A stretch of DNA of 64,000 nucleotides from Ectocarpus siliculosus (Eukaryota > Sar > Phaeophyceae > Ectocarpales > Ectocarpaceae), in the NCBI GenBank assembly GCA_000310025.1, contig FN649735.1, forward strand, positions 2,381,418 through 2,445,417, in the 5' to 3' direction. The position numbers and the translations under genes were made by a program. The notes beneath the pieces were generated by a model that ran no database searches, was not told where the DNA came from, and worked only from the letters and a program-made list of their open reading frames with translations. Of this stretch, positions 25,704 through 36,344 are shown piece after piece. Positions within the stretch are counted from its first letter, which is position 1, and each line of letters begins with the position of its first letter.

Positions 25704-28700
25704 ATGAAGGTGGTTTCTATCTGCACGATGCGGTACAACCGCGACACAGCGGAGCCTGTGATGTTGTCACAGGTCAACGAGCTGTCATCCTACGGCTTCT
25801 TTCAGCGCCAGGGGTGAGAGATGTGTCTCCTTCTTTCCAAATAGCCCCGACGGAATACCAGCAGCAGTGTACATACTGCTGTCACACGAAGCAAGATGCT
25901 TGTCTCCTGCCCCCGTGGGTGATTGACTTCTCCGAAGCGTACGGCGGCAGTAGCAGGACTTGGTCTAGAGTTGCAGAAGGCAGCAGTCGTGATAAAGTTG
26001 AGCAGTCTCTGAGTCCCTGCATATTGAACAACTAGCATAGCAGACAATCGGAGTATTGTAAAATTCTTCCCCCCCTGTGTAGCAAAGTCGACGAGCAGTT
26101 GGCGTTGTAATAGCCTCCATGTTAGACCAAGTATTGTTAGACCAAGTAAGCAGGGTCTCCAGCATCAAAGGCACCGCTCGTCTGTCGTTGTGCCCCACCT
26201 GCCCGACCTCTGCCTACCCCCAAAAGAAGCGGCGCCTCCTGATCGTACATGCGGTGTGTTTGTTTGTGCAATTAATTTGTGCGTGAAGAGCGTAGGATGC
26301 ACCAGCAGAGAACTCTCGGGAAACGCTCCTTGCTGCTGTGTCGGCTAAAGCTCGTCGTGTCCCTACAAGTATGCATTTTACGTGCAATATTTAGCCATGT
26401 GTGGGGAAGCAACTTGTCCCAAGAAACAGCACACCTGTTGTTGGTACAGCAGTGAATTGTTGCGGTCTTCGTTGTGTCCTCAAATCCAGCATCTCCTCGT
26501 CCCTGGAAAGTATGTTAGACTAATCGTCACCCTGAGGGAAGAAACGACTGTTGGTTGACATTGTATGTCAAGTTGACATACAACAGCAGTTGTAGACTTC
26601 GACTGTGGGTATATCTCGAATGGGTAGTCTTTCTGTGTGTGTATTTATTTTTCCTTAAGACTTCCAGATACAACGTATCCGTTGTCGCGATTTACCCAAC
26701 ACCAGGCACATCCTAGACAACGACCAAAGAGTGGACAATGGTAATTCTGAGGTTACGCCAACGCGTAGTCGTGTTACACCATCCCGCATGTAGACCCGGA
26801 ACACTGAAGAACAAGAGTTTTGCTCAAGCAGTCATGCGTTGGCAGGTAGACATGTTCTTGCATGCGTTCAGAACTTTTTGTGCACTATTTACTGTACTCC
26901 GGATACCTTCTCGACACTTACATAAAATCTGGCTGAGTGCAAGAACCAAACGCCGGTCGCCTGTCGTGGTACTAAATTCTGCCTCACGCACCTGCTTGCT
27001 ATTGCTACGGGGCGTCGCAGAATCAAGGAGATGTGCACTTTCTTCAGCAAGACCATCGTTAAGCGCACGCAACCGGGGCAGCGGCAGAGCGTACAGCACG
27101 AAGGTGGGATGAACTGCCACCACGGCGCGCTTGTGACATCGAGCTGTAAAACTGCTGTTAGGGCATGAGGGTTGTTTCTGCGGCATGTCTTGTGAGCTTG
27201 TGGGCTTTGGTACTAAAGTTCACACTATAGGACATCCGCTGAACACTGGGTAGGTGAATCGCCCTAAACCCATCTTAGAGAATCCACCTCAAGTGTATTA
27301 GCAGATTATACTCCCCAAGTGTATCACACACGAAGCGGCGGGTTAGCTGTGTGTGGCGCGCCTGTTGTGTGCAAGCGCGCAAAGATCGAAGTCCCTTGCG
27401 GTACTTGAAGAAAAGTCGTGCCTGCCCAATGGGAAATGTTGTGTTTGGGTGGTCGCGATGCCCAATCGACCCATGGCATATCCGGTTTGGCACAGCCAAC
27501 GCAACGATGGTGGCCAGCTTCTGGTTCATCTTCGTGAAACGTAGCCTGAGCCGGCGAAAACCCGGCACATGCCTCCGTCCCGGCATTGCAGGGATGCGAG
27601 GTCAATGGTCTACCGACTTCGACGTGCGTTTACATGAAGTGCACTCCCTCCCCCTGGTGCTTCGCACATTTCGCCGTCACGCAATAGCCGAAGAATCCGT
27701 TAGACAGGATATGTAGATGTAGGGTGGCAAATTGCGCCAAGCGAACCCGTTCTATTTGCCAGCGACTGACGCACTCCAGGTATCGCAGCGGCAAACACGC
27801 AACGAATGACCCCCCCTCACTCCGCGCAAAGGGGATGATCGCACCACGTTGTGTTAAAATGGTCAAGCACCCTCGAGGCAGTTACACAGCGCTTCCAACT
27901 GTCTCTGGAAGTGAAAGCACCAGAAAATAAATAAGTCATACGCAGCTGTCATCCGTACGCAAGGAAGTAAGCACATGATGCCGAACACCCTTAACAGGAT
28001 GCGCTTCTTGCGACTCGCCGAATACCTCACGGCGCTTCGCGCTTGGTGATGTGAGAGCCTGGTCCGGTGAGAACCCGGCGTGCTCCGTCCCGGCTTTGTA
28101 GGGATGCGAGGTCAATGGTCTAACGACTACGGCATGCACGACTATGAGTACACCCCCCCCCCCGGTTCCCCTCCCACGATGATGTGACATCGGCATAACA
28201 CTACCGTGGGCGATCTACTGCCACTGCACGCGTAGACTACAACGTGCACGTGTACATGCGGCAAGACGGATTGGCGGGGACGGTAACGGCGGATCTCGAG
28301 TACCCACCACGAGTCGCGTTCGTGCTGCTCACGCAGGTGAGCGGAGTTGGGGATCGGTGTGTATGCGTGTGTGTGTGTGTGTTTTCTTAATTAGCATCGG
28401 CCGCTCTAACCGACTGACCAATGAAGAGACGTCAGTCTTGTAGCGGGATAACACACAAGGACGGTTTGTAATCAAAGCGTACGGGTTCTACCGACAGTTG
28501 TGTGTATGTGTGTTTTATTTTTGCTGTGTACCGCCGTGTGTAGGTGATGCCTTCCCAGGCCAGCAAACATTGTTAGCGATCAAAAGGCTTGACTGGGGGC
28601 ACGAGTTCGAGTTTTGGGACGACTGAACAAGATACAATGCGTGAGTGAGTTGTCTGCTTGTGTGAGTACAGTGTGACGATTGATTACGCCCGGTTTTATT

Positions 28701-30069
28701 CGACAGCTCCACCCGAAGGCCTTGCCTTGGTAGTCGCAGCGGTGGCAGCAAGAGCCCAACGCCTAGGTTCCTCTGTGGCACGCATTGGCTCTCCGGACAC
28801 GTAATCTAATGAGTCGCGCCCCGTTCTCCCTCTCGCCGTGGGTGCTCTTGACACCCTCGCTATGTTTGTGTTATCTTTTTTCCCTCAGCTGTTGGAGCAG
28901 TACGCGGAGCAGGTCTCGTGGCAGTCCGAGATCAGACACGAGGCCATTCGATTCCCTCCGATGGACAAAATGATTGTGGACTACCAGGTAGGAAGAGCAG
29001 TGTGACTGACACCACAGCGGCGAACGGCATTTGGCCGTGTATCTGGGCTTCTGTACCTAGTTCTCTGGCTACGCCCGCACCCTTGCGGGCGCACGGGGGA
29101 AAAATGCCGTACTACCAGCGGACCGTGGCCTGTTCTTGCGCGGCCGTTCAGTACAGTAGCCCCGCACGTTCTCGTCCCTGGTGACGATTTAGAGCAGTAC
29201 TGTAATAGTGATTTCACGATCGTGCTTATTCCCGACGCGGTTTCTTCCGCGCTACTATACGGTATATGGGAATGGTGTGTCGGGGTGGCTGTCGTTGAAA
29301 TATGTTTGTTCAGTAGCCCTTGAGATGGTTAATGTTCTGTTTCCACTCGTGAGCTGTCAAAAGAACCGCGTTGATTGGGGGGGGGCGATTTGTTCTGAGA
29401 CGTTGTGATTCTGTCCGTCCGCTGATGTTTTTTGTTCAAACATCCTAACAGGACCCGGCGAAGGCGGACAAGATCACCAAGATTCAGCGCGATTTGGACG
29501 AGACGACCGAAGTGCTGGTGAGATGACGAGCTTGCCGTCATGGCCACTGTGTCTGTACTAACCCCCACAGTATCGTTCGTCGTGTCTAGGGTCAACACCT
29601 ACGTGTTGGCGGCGCAATACCGTTTTGTGTCACACAACACCTGTTTCGATTGGAAGCGCTTATTGCATTGTGGTCTTAACTCCCGGTTCGAGCCACAGAG
29701 GGATATATGAGATACTTCGCACGGATTTTGGTCTCCACTGAACAAAGAGCGTGGCCGGACCGCACGGGTTACCTGGTTGACACGGAACGTGCCAGTAGCT
29801 TTGTTCACGCCTGGTGGAAAGTGAAAATGGAATTGAAAGTGGATAGACCCACAACGAAGACGCCCCCCGTAACCAACGTTCACGCTCGCGTTCGTGGTCG
29901 ACGTAACAACACTGCCGGTTGTGAACGGCAGCACCGAACCATCGACAACGTGTTGGAGAGAGGGGTAAGGCTGGATGAGCTCGTGGACCGATCCGACGAC
30001 TTGAGCCGACAATCCAAGATGTTCTACAAGCAAGCGAGGAAAACGAACAGCTGCTGCGTGGTGAGCTGA
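25704..30069 (+). CDS. YKT6: R-SNARE YKT6, six exons
   Basis: YKT6 is a lipid-anchored R-SNARE used in ER-Golgi, endosomal and vacuolar/autophagosomal fusion. Exons: 25704-25813, 27021-27103, 28236-28336, 28889-28987, 29452-29517 and 29932-30069. All are GT-AG with matching phases, giving 198 aa, the exact length of the human and yeast proteins. Residues 1 to about 125 form the longin domain ([42 protein letters not shown]). The SNARE motif is the C-terminal 60 residues, with the central-layer arginine in [15 protein letters not shown]. The tail CCVVS is a dual lipidation site: a palmitoylatable Cys followed by a CAAX-type farnesylation Cys (CVVS). The start is fixed by the conserved N-terminus. 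Intron 2 holds a diverged duplicated 80-bp repeat. Confidence 0.97.
27545..27625. repeat. Intronic ~80-bp repeat, copy 1
   Basis: This copy lies in YKT6 intron 2 and is a direct repeat of 28068-28143. The shared core includes GGGATGCGAGGTCAATGGTC, preceded by AACCCGGC and CTCCGTCCCGGC. No ends or coding capacity were defined. Confidence 0.75.
28068..28143. repeat. Intronic ~80-bp repeat, copy 2
   Basis: This is the same-strand partner of 27545-27625, about 80% identical, 520 bp downstream and within the same YKT6 intron. It is a tandem or segmental duplicate, or two insertions of one small element. Confidence 0.75.
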
Positions 30070-31813
30070 TTGGGAAGGGCGTTGAGCGGGTGGCGGGAAA
30101 GGGGCTTCTCCGCGCGAAGCCTTGGACAAGTCGTCGCAACGAGAAAGAAAGGGTGGCCACGATCGTTTGTCTTTTTTGTCTTGTTTTTTTTCGTGGCATT
30201 CCCGTCCTAGGGCCTGGGTATGCACTTTTTGCGGGTCCAACGATTGTACATTGGTAAAAGCCGTTCAAGTTGAGCTCGCGGGGTTACATTGGGTCTGCTT
30301 TTTTGTGTTTTTTTTTTCCCCAAAGGTATCTAGCGCCCTCGCCGCCACCACGGCGGCCGCCGCCGCGCTACCGCCATCCTTGTTGTTGCGCTGAACTTTT
30401 GGGCGTTTTTTTTTCGACTTTTGTGGCCTGGCGTCGGTGTTCCGTAGCTGCGTTAAGGGTTGGGGGTTGTTCTGGCCTCTTGTCTTGCCTTCCGGCAGAA
30501 GAACAGAACTCAGCTTGAACGTTGGTGTGTGTATCGTACTCGACCCGGTGTGTCGGAAGCGCTTGTTGTATTTGAAAAATAGTATGGCGCTTAGTTTGTC
30601 AGAGACCTGTCCGCTCTCTTCGTGAGCTGTGCGCGAGCTGTGCGGTAGGTGTCCCGTTGTGGTCCGCGAGAAAGGTTTTCACCGCGGTGCCCTTGTAGGA
30701 TAGCGAAACTAGACCTAGCAGGCAACCCGATGGACGGCTTGTTGGAGCCCAGACGGCGAGTAGGGGCGCCTATTTCGCCAAGGTTGTTTGTTGTGGCGAT
30801 GCTGCTGCAATGTTGAGGTTTAGGGTATATAATTAGGAAGTGAGTTCAGCGATCGCACGGGGGGGTGATGACCCTTTGTCCTTCTGTACTATAACAACCT
30901 CTGCGAATCCTGGGTCAGGACAAGGACATTGTTCCAGTAGACCCAAGTCCGCCGGGGATGAACCCTTCCAGTTGGGGAAGCGTCAGGGGTTGTTCTGAAA
31001 CCACCACCCTTGCTGGACACTCTCGGAAAAGTCGTAGAAATTAAGTTGAACTCACACACAAACGCGACCTACGAATGACGTGACAAGATACCTCTTCAGC
31101 ACGTTTGTTCAAGTCCCCGAGCGGTGGATTTTGATGTATTCCGACGACCAAAGCACCGAAGAGACACAAACGACAAACCAGCGGGGAGTGTTTTTAAGTT
31201 TGAAAGGGCACGGAGCGCGGCATCCTGTGTACCTGGGTATTTTTACCACGGGAACACGCTTTCCTCTCGCCTCTCGAGACGGATCGCCCTTTCCATCCCT
31301 ACGTAAAAGGTACCTCCAGTACCTTATGGCAAGTGTTGTTTTGCCCCCGCTGTTTGCACAAATCGTCTTGCCAGTGCTGTTCCCTGCATAAACCACCACC
31401 TGTCGTAGGCACGCACACCCGTCTTTCCCTCCCATCTCCTCAGGCAGGACTTTACGTTCACGAACCTCATGAGCTCTGCTTGGCTCTGCTTACACACACG
31501 GCGGATAATTAATTGATTCCTTGGTTAGAGCGTGAGCTACTTAACTGCTGCAATCCTTCTCCGGGCAGAGGGGGCTTTCCGGTTGTTTTCGACAACCACT
31601 ACCCCCAATTCCCGGGAACAAAACGTTTCTAGGGGGGGGGGCGTCGCGAAAGTAGTTGACAAAATCATGCTCCGATGTTCAACAGGCAGGACGCGGGTCT
31701 CCAGAGAAAATCGCATACCGAGTGCAATTACAAGTCAGGCATCAGGCATCTCTGGCACGCTCTGCAGACGAGAAGAAAACACTGCAGGCTACTACCGCCT
31801 GCTGGAAAAGGCT
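30070..31813. other. Downstream region of YKT6
   Basis: This is 1.7 kb after the YKT6 stop. It is T/G-rich with several T-runs (30183-30190, 30299-30318, 30406-30414), as expected for a 3' UTR and flank. Short frames show no family. A plus-strand frame at 31656-32009 is K/R/A-rich but overlaps the minus-strand candidate and is not supported. Confidence 0.4.
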
Positions 31814-32845
31814 CTACAGGGATCGGATGGTAGCCAAGTCCAAGGTCAGCTGGTCGTTGCTTCTCCGCTCCGCCGGGCTCTGTCCTCTTGACAAGCGCGC
31901 TGACCCCGGCCCGCCCTCACCCGGGGACCGTCGCGTACAATCTTCAGGAGAAGCCGTTTTTTTCACGAAGCCCTCCGTTCCTGCTGTCGTGGCTCTTGCT
32001 ACCCCTTGAGTCTGCCCCCTGCCGCTGCTCCCTCCAAAGTCCGAATGCGAACGAGTCAGTCCGCGGCTCCCCCTCCTCGCGCTTCCGCTTGTAGCGGAGA
32101 GAAGCCTCTCTGCAAAAACCGACCCAGCACCCCGGCCACCTTCTCCCCCACTACCCGTGTGCCTTCTGCTACCACCTCCCGGACTTGGCGATCGCATGGG
32201 GGAAGACTTACGGAGTGGTGTGCCTGTGCCCACTTCCGCCTTGTTCTCCGGGCTCCGTATGGTCGGGGTGCTGCGCGACCCGCAGAGCCGTTTGCAGGGT
32301 GCGATCCCGGCAACAGTCGCCCCACCTCGACCCCCAACGGTGCTGTGGTTTCCGAGCCCGTTCGGGACGACTCGAAACACGGTGTCCAAGGCACCTGGCG
32401 ACGAGCACGACCGTTGACCACTTTTTTCTTGTCCCTGCCTTAGCGGAGGAGTATCGTCGCGTGATGCGGCCGCCGCCCGTCGAGCCGAGGTCACCTTGCG
32501 CGGCGTGTAGCGCCCTGGGAAGCACGTTTCCACTAGACCCTCGACGGCGCACGTCTTAGCGGGGTCGTATATCGATTTCGAAAACATGTCGTTGGCACCT
32601 GCCGACGCGAGATCGGCAGTTCCTACCCCGAGGAGGGTGGACTTTTTGGGCTTGTTGAGGCCCTCTCGCTGCAGGAGATCCTGGCGCTCGTCGTGGTTCT
32701 TGCCGCTGCAGTCATCATCAAACGGGGCAATAAATAGATTGTTTGAGGATTGCAGAACGAGATGGCCAGGGGAGTTTCCAGACATTAGAGGTGATACAGT
32801 AGAGCGATCGTTTAGAATATCAGCCCTTGTCGTGTGTGTGTACAC
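31814..32845 (-). CDS. Unrecognised S/G/R-rich open frame, probable exon
   Basis: This 343-codon frame is the longest in its region. The first part looks like ordered protein (KNHDERQDLLQREGLNKPKK, DMFSKSIYDP, GRYTPRK). The remainder is low-complexity S/G/R/T-rich sequence, likely disordered. A candidate acceptor (TGACTGCAG) precedes GKNHDERQ near 32705, so the coding part may start there rather than at the ATG at 32845. The minus strand is the orientation predicted by the alternating gene pattern. The opposite strand is also partly open, so composition alone could explain part of its length. It may belong with the exon at 33404-33652, but the phases do not join directly, so an exon would be missing. 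No family is recognised. Confidence 0.45.
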   Translation of the reverse strand: MYTHTTRADILNDRSTVSPLMSGNSPGHLVLQSSNNLFIAPFDDDCSGKNHDERQDLLQREGLNKPKKSTLLGVGTADLASAGANDMFSKSIYDPAKTCAVEGLVETCFPGRYTPRKVTSARRAAAASRDDTPPLRQGQEKSGQRSCSSPGALDTVFRVVPNGLGNHSTVGGRGGATVAGIAPCKRLCGSRSTPTIRSPENKAEVGTGTPLRKSSPMRSPSPGGGSRRHTGSGGEGGRGAGSVFAERLLSATSGSARRGSRGLTRSHSDFGGSSGRGQTQGVARATTAGTEGFVKKTASPEDCTRRSPGEGGPGSARLSRGQSPAERRSNDQLTLDLATIRSL

Positions 32846-33403
32846 CGTTCCTTAGATGTTGGTAGACGGTAGAGGCAACAACGGCTGCCGAGGGGTCGTC
32901 GCTACACTAGGCCAGTCCCGGATCAAATGACCTAGAGGAGTAGCCAACCCACGTGCTACACAGCAGCATGCGCCAACCACACGGCTCACCTCCAGGCAGG
33001 TGCGTGAAATTTGTACTCCGAATCACGGAGGAGAAGGTATTCCGCGCGCTCCGCTACTTCGGACAACGACCCCGTCTCCCTCTGCGAAAAAAGTGACAAC
33101 ATGTCATGTAGTTGAGGAGAAGGAATGGCACGCCACAAGGCTCTCGCGATAATTGAAAGATTCGGGTTCAGCCGCTGTATACGTCCCAGTGGCGCCGTTT
33201 CTCAGTTGTACCTTTCTCGTCGCTGGCAGGCTACACAGTTGTAGTACAGAACCAACATCACGATCGTTCCGCGGGAAATACGCTCCTGGTCGACTTTTGG
33301 GTATTGCACTGCGTGTATCAGCACGTCCTAATTCGGTGGGACACGTTTGCGGCTGTGTTCCTACTGTAGTGCCACATACGCTCGGCGTGGAGTATCGACT
33401 CAC

Positions 33404-33652
33404 CGTCCTAGGCTGCACATGGAACGGTGTCGTGCATCGACGATTGGCGTCGAACTGTCCCGTTATGAGGTTAAAACCATTACGCTTGTCGAGACTGCCA
33501 AGTCTCTGCCGCCGTCTTTCGAGGTGGAGCACACTCATGTGCTGCTTCAAGGCCTCTCTTTGCAGTCTGGACTCATCCTGCCTGATATTCGACTGCTTCC
33601 GCCGTTGGAACCCTTGGTGGAACCGGGTCGTAGAAAGCCCTTTCAGGAACAT
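33404..33652 (-). CDS. Unrecognised basic coiled-coil-like exon
   Basis: An ATG at 33652 opens 83 codons that end at a strong donor (GTGAGT) at 33403. The sequence is basic and helical (SRLQREALKQHMSVLHLERR) followed by KRNGFNLITGQF. The FN-x-ITG phrase resembles a short motif I associate with several axonemal and coiled-coil proteins, but that is a weak resemblance. This is the probable 5' exon of the gene whose later exon is 31814-32705. An upstream in-frame TAA supports the ATG as the start unless a further 5' exon is spliced in. A second possible minus-strand exon with donor GTAAGC ends at 34436. Confidence 0.4.
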
Positions 33653-34802
33653 TGCCTTCTTCTCCCAGAGTTATACACAAACACCGGGCGTTGAAAATGG
33701 AAGTTTGATAGAGTGAGTTTTGCTATTCAAGTAGGCATGTCAATTTTACAGCACATAAATAAAGGGCACGCATGTCATCGGTGGTCTGTTATAGCCTACA
33801 GAATGCTTCATTTCCCGCTGTTGATCCGGAGTCCCCAAGGTTCGAGCTTGAGCAATCGCGCTGGATGAGAAAGCCCCATGGGACAAGGGACTGCAAATTC
33901 GGAACCCAACTACTTGCAGGCCTCGTTGTCATTGGTTGCCTTGTCGTTGCCGTTGGGTGACAAGCAGAGTGTACAATTTCACATTTCGATCAGAGCGTGT
34001 TCGTCTCCTTCTTGGTGTGACCCAAGGTTCCAAAGTCTGTGCATATCAGTGTTCTTATAGTCGCAAGCTCTATTGTTTCTCAGCACACCGCTACCTGGTG
34101 GACGCGAAGAGCTCCAGAAGGAAGAACCTCCACGCCATCGGAGTTCTCTCTGGAGTAGCTCCTACCGTCGTTGTGGCGAGTATATTCCCATCCGACGAAT
34201 TCGTGCTTGATCGGAAAGTCGGTCTTCTTGGATGCCGGGTGCTGGCTTTGTGCATGAAAAACCTGCCATCCAACACGCGTAGTACGAAGCTCTATTAGGA
34301 ACTTTCTGCCGCAAGAAGCTTACAACTACAGCAGTACAATAGGTTGTCTTGCAAGCTTCGACACGGCACATGAACATGAACACCCATCTCCAAAAGTCCC
34401 GCCGCATGTGCTTCCCAGCTCCAGGGTGCTTACCCTCCCCCAGAATGTTTCACCGACGTCCAGGTTCTGGTCAAGGATATCCATTTCGCCCAGCAACTGT
34501 GTTCTTCCTTGTCGATTCGCTGTTTTTTTGCCCCACAAGCCCTACTGGCGCGCCCACAGCGTGCTCGATTTCTTGATCGTGCCGGCGGCTCAAAGAGCGA
34601 AAGAGATCAACGCTGTCCGAACCGGCACGTGGTCCGCGCGCGGACCGGGAGTTCCACCAACGGATTAACTGATCTGTTTTTAATTCACCAACGGACAACA
34701 CACGGGCCACCCCGCCCGCGGCGATTATCGCGAAACAGATCACGAGGACCAATCCCCACGCCCGTACACGCTAGCAGCAAAGAACACACGCACCACATCA
34801 CG
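33653..34802. other. Divergent region upstream of the SAP-SURF2 gene
   Basis: This is likely promoter sequence between two head-to-head genes. A short minus-strand frame ending DVGETFWGR before a GTAAGC at 34435 could be another exon of the minus-strand gene. A TACAGCAGTAC motif lies near 34327. Nothing else was recognised. Confidence 0.4.
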
Positions 34803-36304
34803 ATGGAAGTACCGCCAGAGAACTTCGAACGGTTTTCCTACCGCCAGCTGCAAAAAATGGCCAAGAGCAGAGGGCTAAACGCGGGAGGGAAAAAACAGGA
34901 TATTCTTTCACGTCTCCAAGGGCAGGTGACGATACAGACAGACACCGCACTCCGAGGGCGCTCGGTTAGCTTGATGCACTGTTGAAACCACACTCCGACT
35001 GGGCATCGGTTGCGGGGCTTTCCAAGTTAGGCCAGTTGCGGGGAAGAGGTGTTGATCGTCGTTGTTGGTGTTGGTGGGACCGAGCAGCGGGAAACCTAAC
35101 GTATGTACTTCTAGAATCCAACGCGTACGTTGCGGAAAGAGCAGGCCCGACTGCCACTCCGGGCCCAGGTAATATACTCTCAACTGCTGTCACATATGCT
35201 TCCCGGCGTCTTCATCTCGCCCCTCTAACAACGACTGCAATCAAACTGCGCACCTGTACGTGATGTGTGAGGTGGTTCGGCGCGGTGGGCAAGCACGTGC
35301 TGGTGTTGTGTGCACACGCAGCCAATTGCAAAATGGAGCGGCGCGTCGTGAATGCTCATTGTGCAGCGGTACAACCATTCCACATCGCACGCACTCGTTT
35401 ACACTCGACGTTGTTTCTGGTGTCAACCTGCTTCCCTTGCGCCACGCGACACACGCAACCTTTCTGTTTCACAGAACACTGCCCAGCAGAAGGAGAATGC
35501 CGTGCCGAAGCCAAAGTATTCCACAGCAGCAAAGCCTCAGCACCAGCCGTCCGGCAAAGAAAATGACACCCACGCCGGCCCGCGAAAGACCAAAACCTTG
35601 GCATCTTCAGGGGCATCACCCCGCCTGGTCAAGAAGGCCCTCGGGCAACTATCTCTCAACTCCCCGAGGTTGAATCCGCCGATGGTGATCTCGAGTCACA
35701 AGAACAAGCCTCTTTTCAGTCCTGCCGCCGATGCCCAGAAGGGACAGGTCGACAACTGCAAGCCCTCGGATGCTGCCGTTGCTGCTGTCCCGCAAGCATC
35801 AGCGTCTGCGCCCGAGCCGAAGGTGTCGCCGGCTGCTTCGCCGTTCGGTTCAGCTGGCCTCAAGCTCAACCAGGACGACGATGTCTCGATCGAATCATCG
35901 ACGGCGGCGGCCAACGAGGATGGCACGAGCGAAGTTGTCGCTGCTGCTGCTGCTGCTGGCATGCCGGTCTCTGAAGAAAAGACGACGACACAATATGTCG
36001 CCTCCGAAGAGAGTACATCAGCGGTAACAACAGCAGTGGAGGAGGAGCCGGGGCAAGAGACGGCGGCGGCAGTGCAAGGGCGACTAAGCATGATGGTGGT
36101 GGCGGCGAACCCTCGTCTTCAAGAGGTGTCTGCTCTGCCGCGCGGAACAGTCGTGAAGGCAAAGCTCTTCGTCGAGGAGGAGGAAGATGAGTCTTGCGCG
36201 CCGGAAACGATGGAGCACACTACTGCTGCTGTGGACGTTACGGAAGGTGATGATCTCGCTGGAACTTCTGTCGTTGCTCCTGCTGCTGGGGGGAAGGAGG
36301 ACTC

Positions 36305-36344
<40 letters not shown>

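Noticed and set aside
28394-28435. tRNA-like box A on the minus strand (GGTCAGTCGGTTAGAGC)
   Set aside because: The following bases cannot form an anticodon stem and no box B follows, so it is at most a decayed tRNA or SINE fragment.
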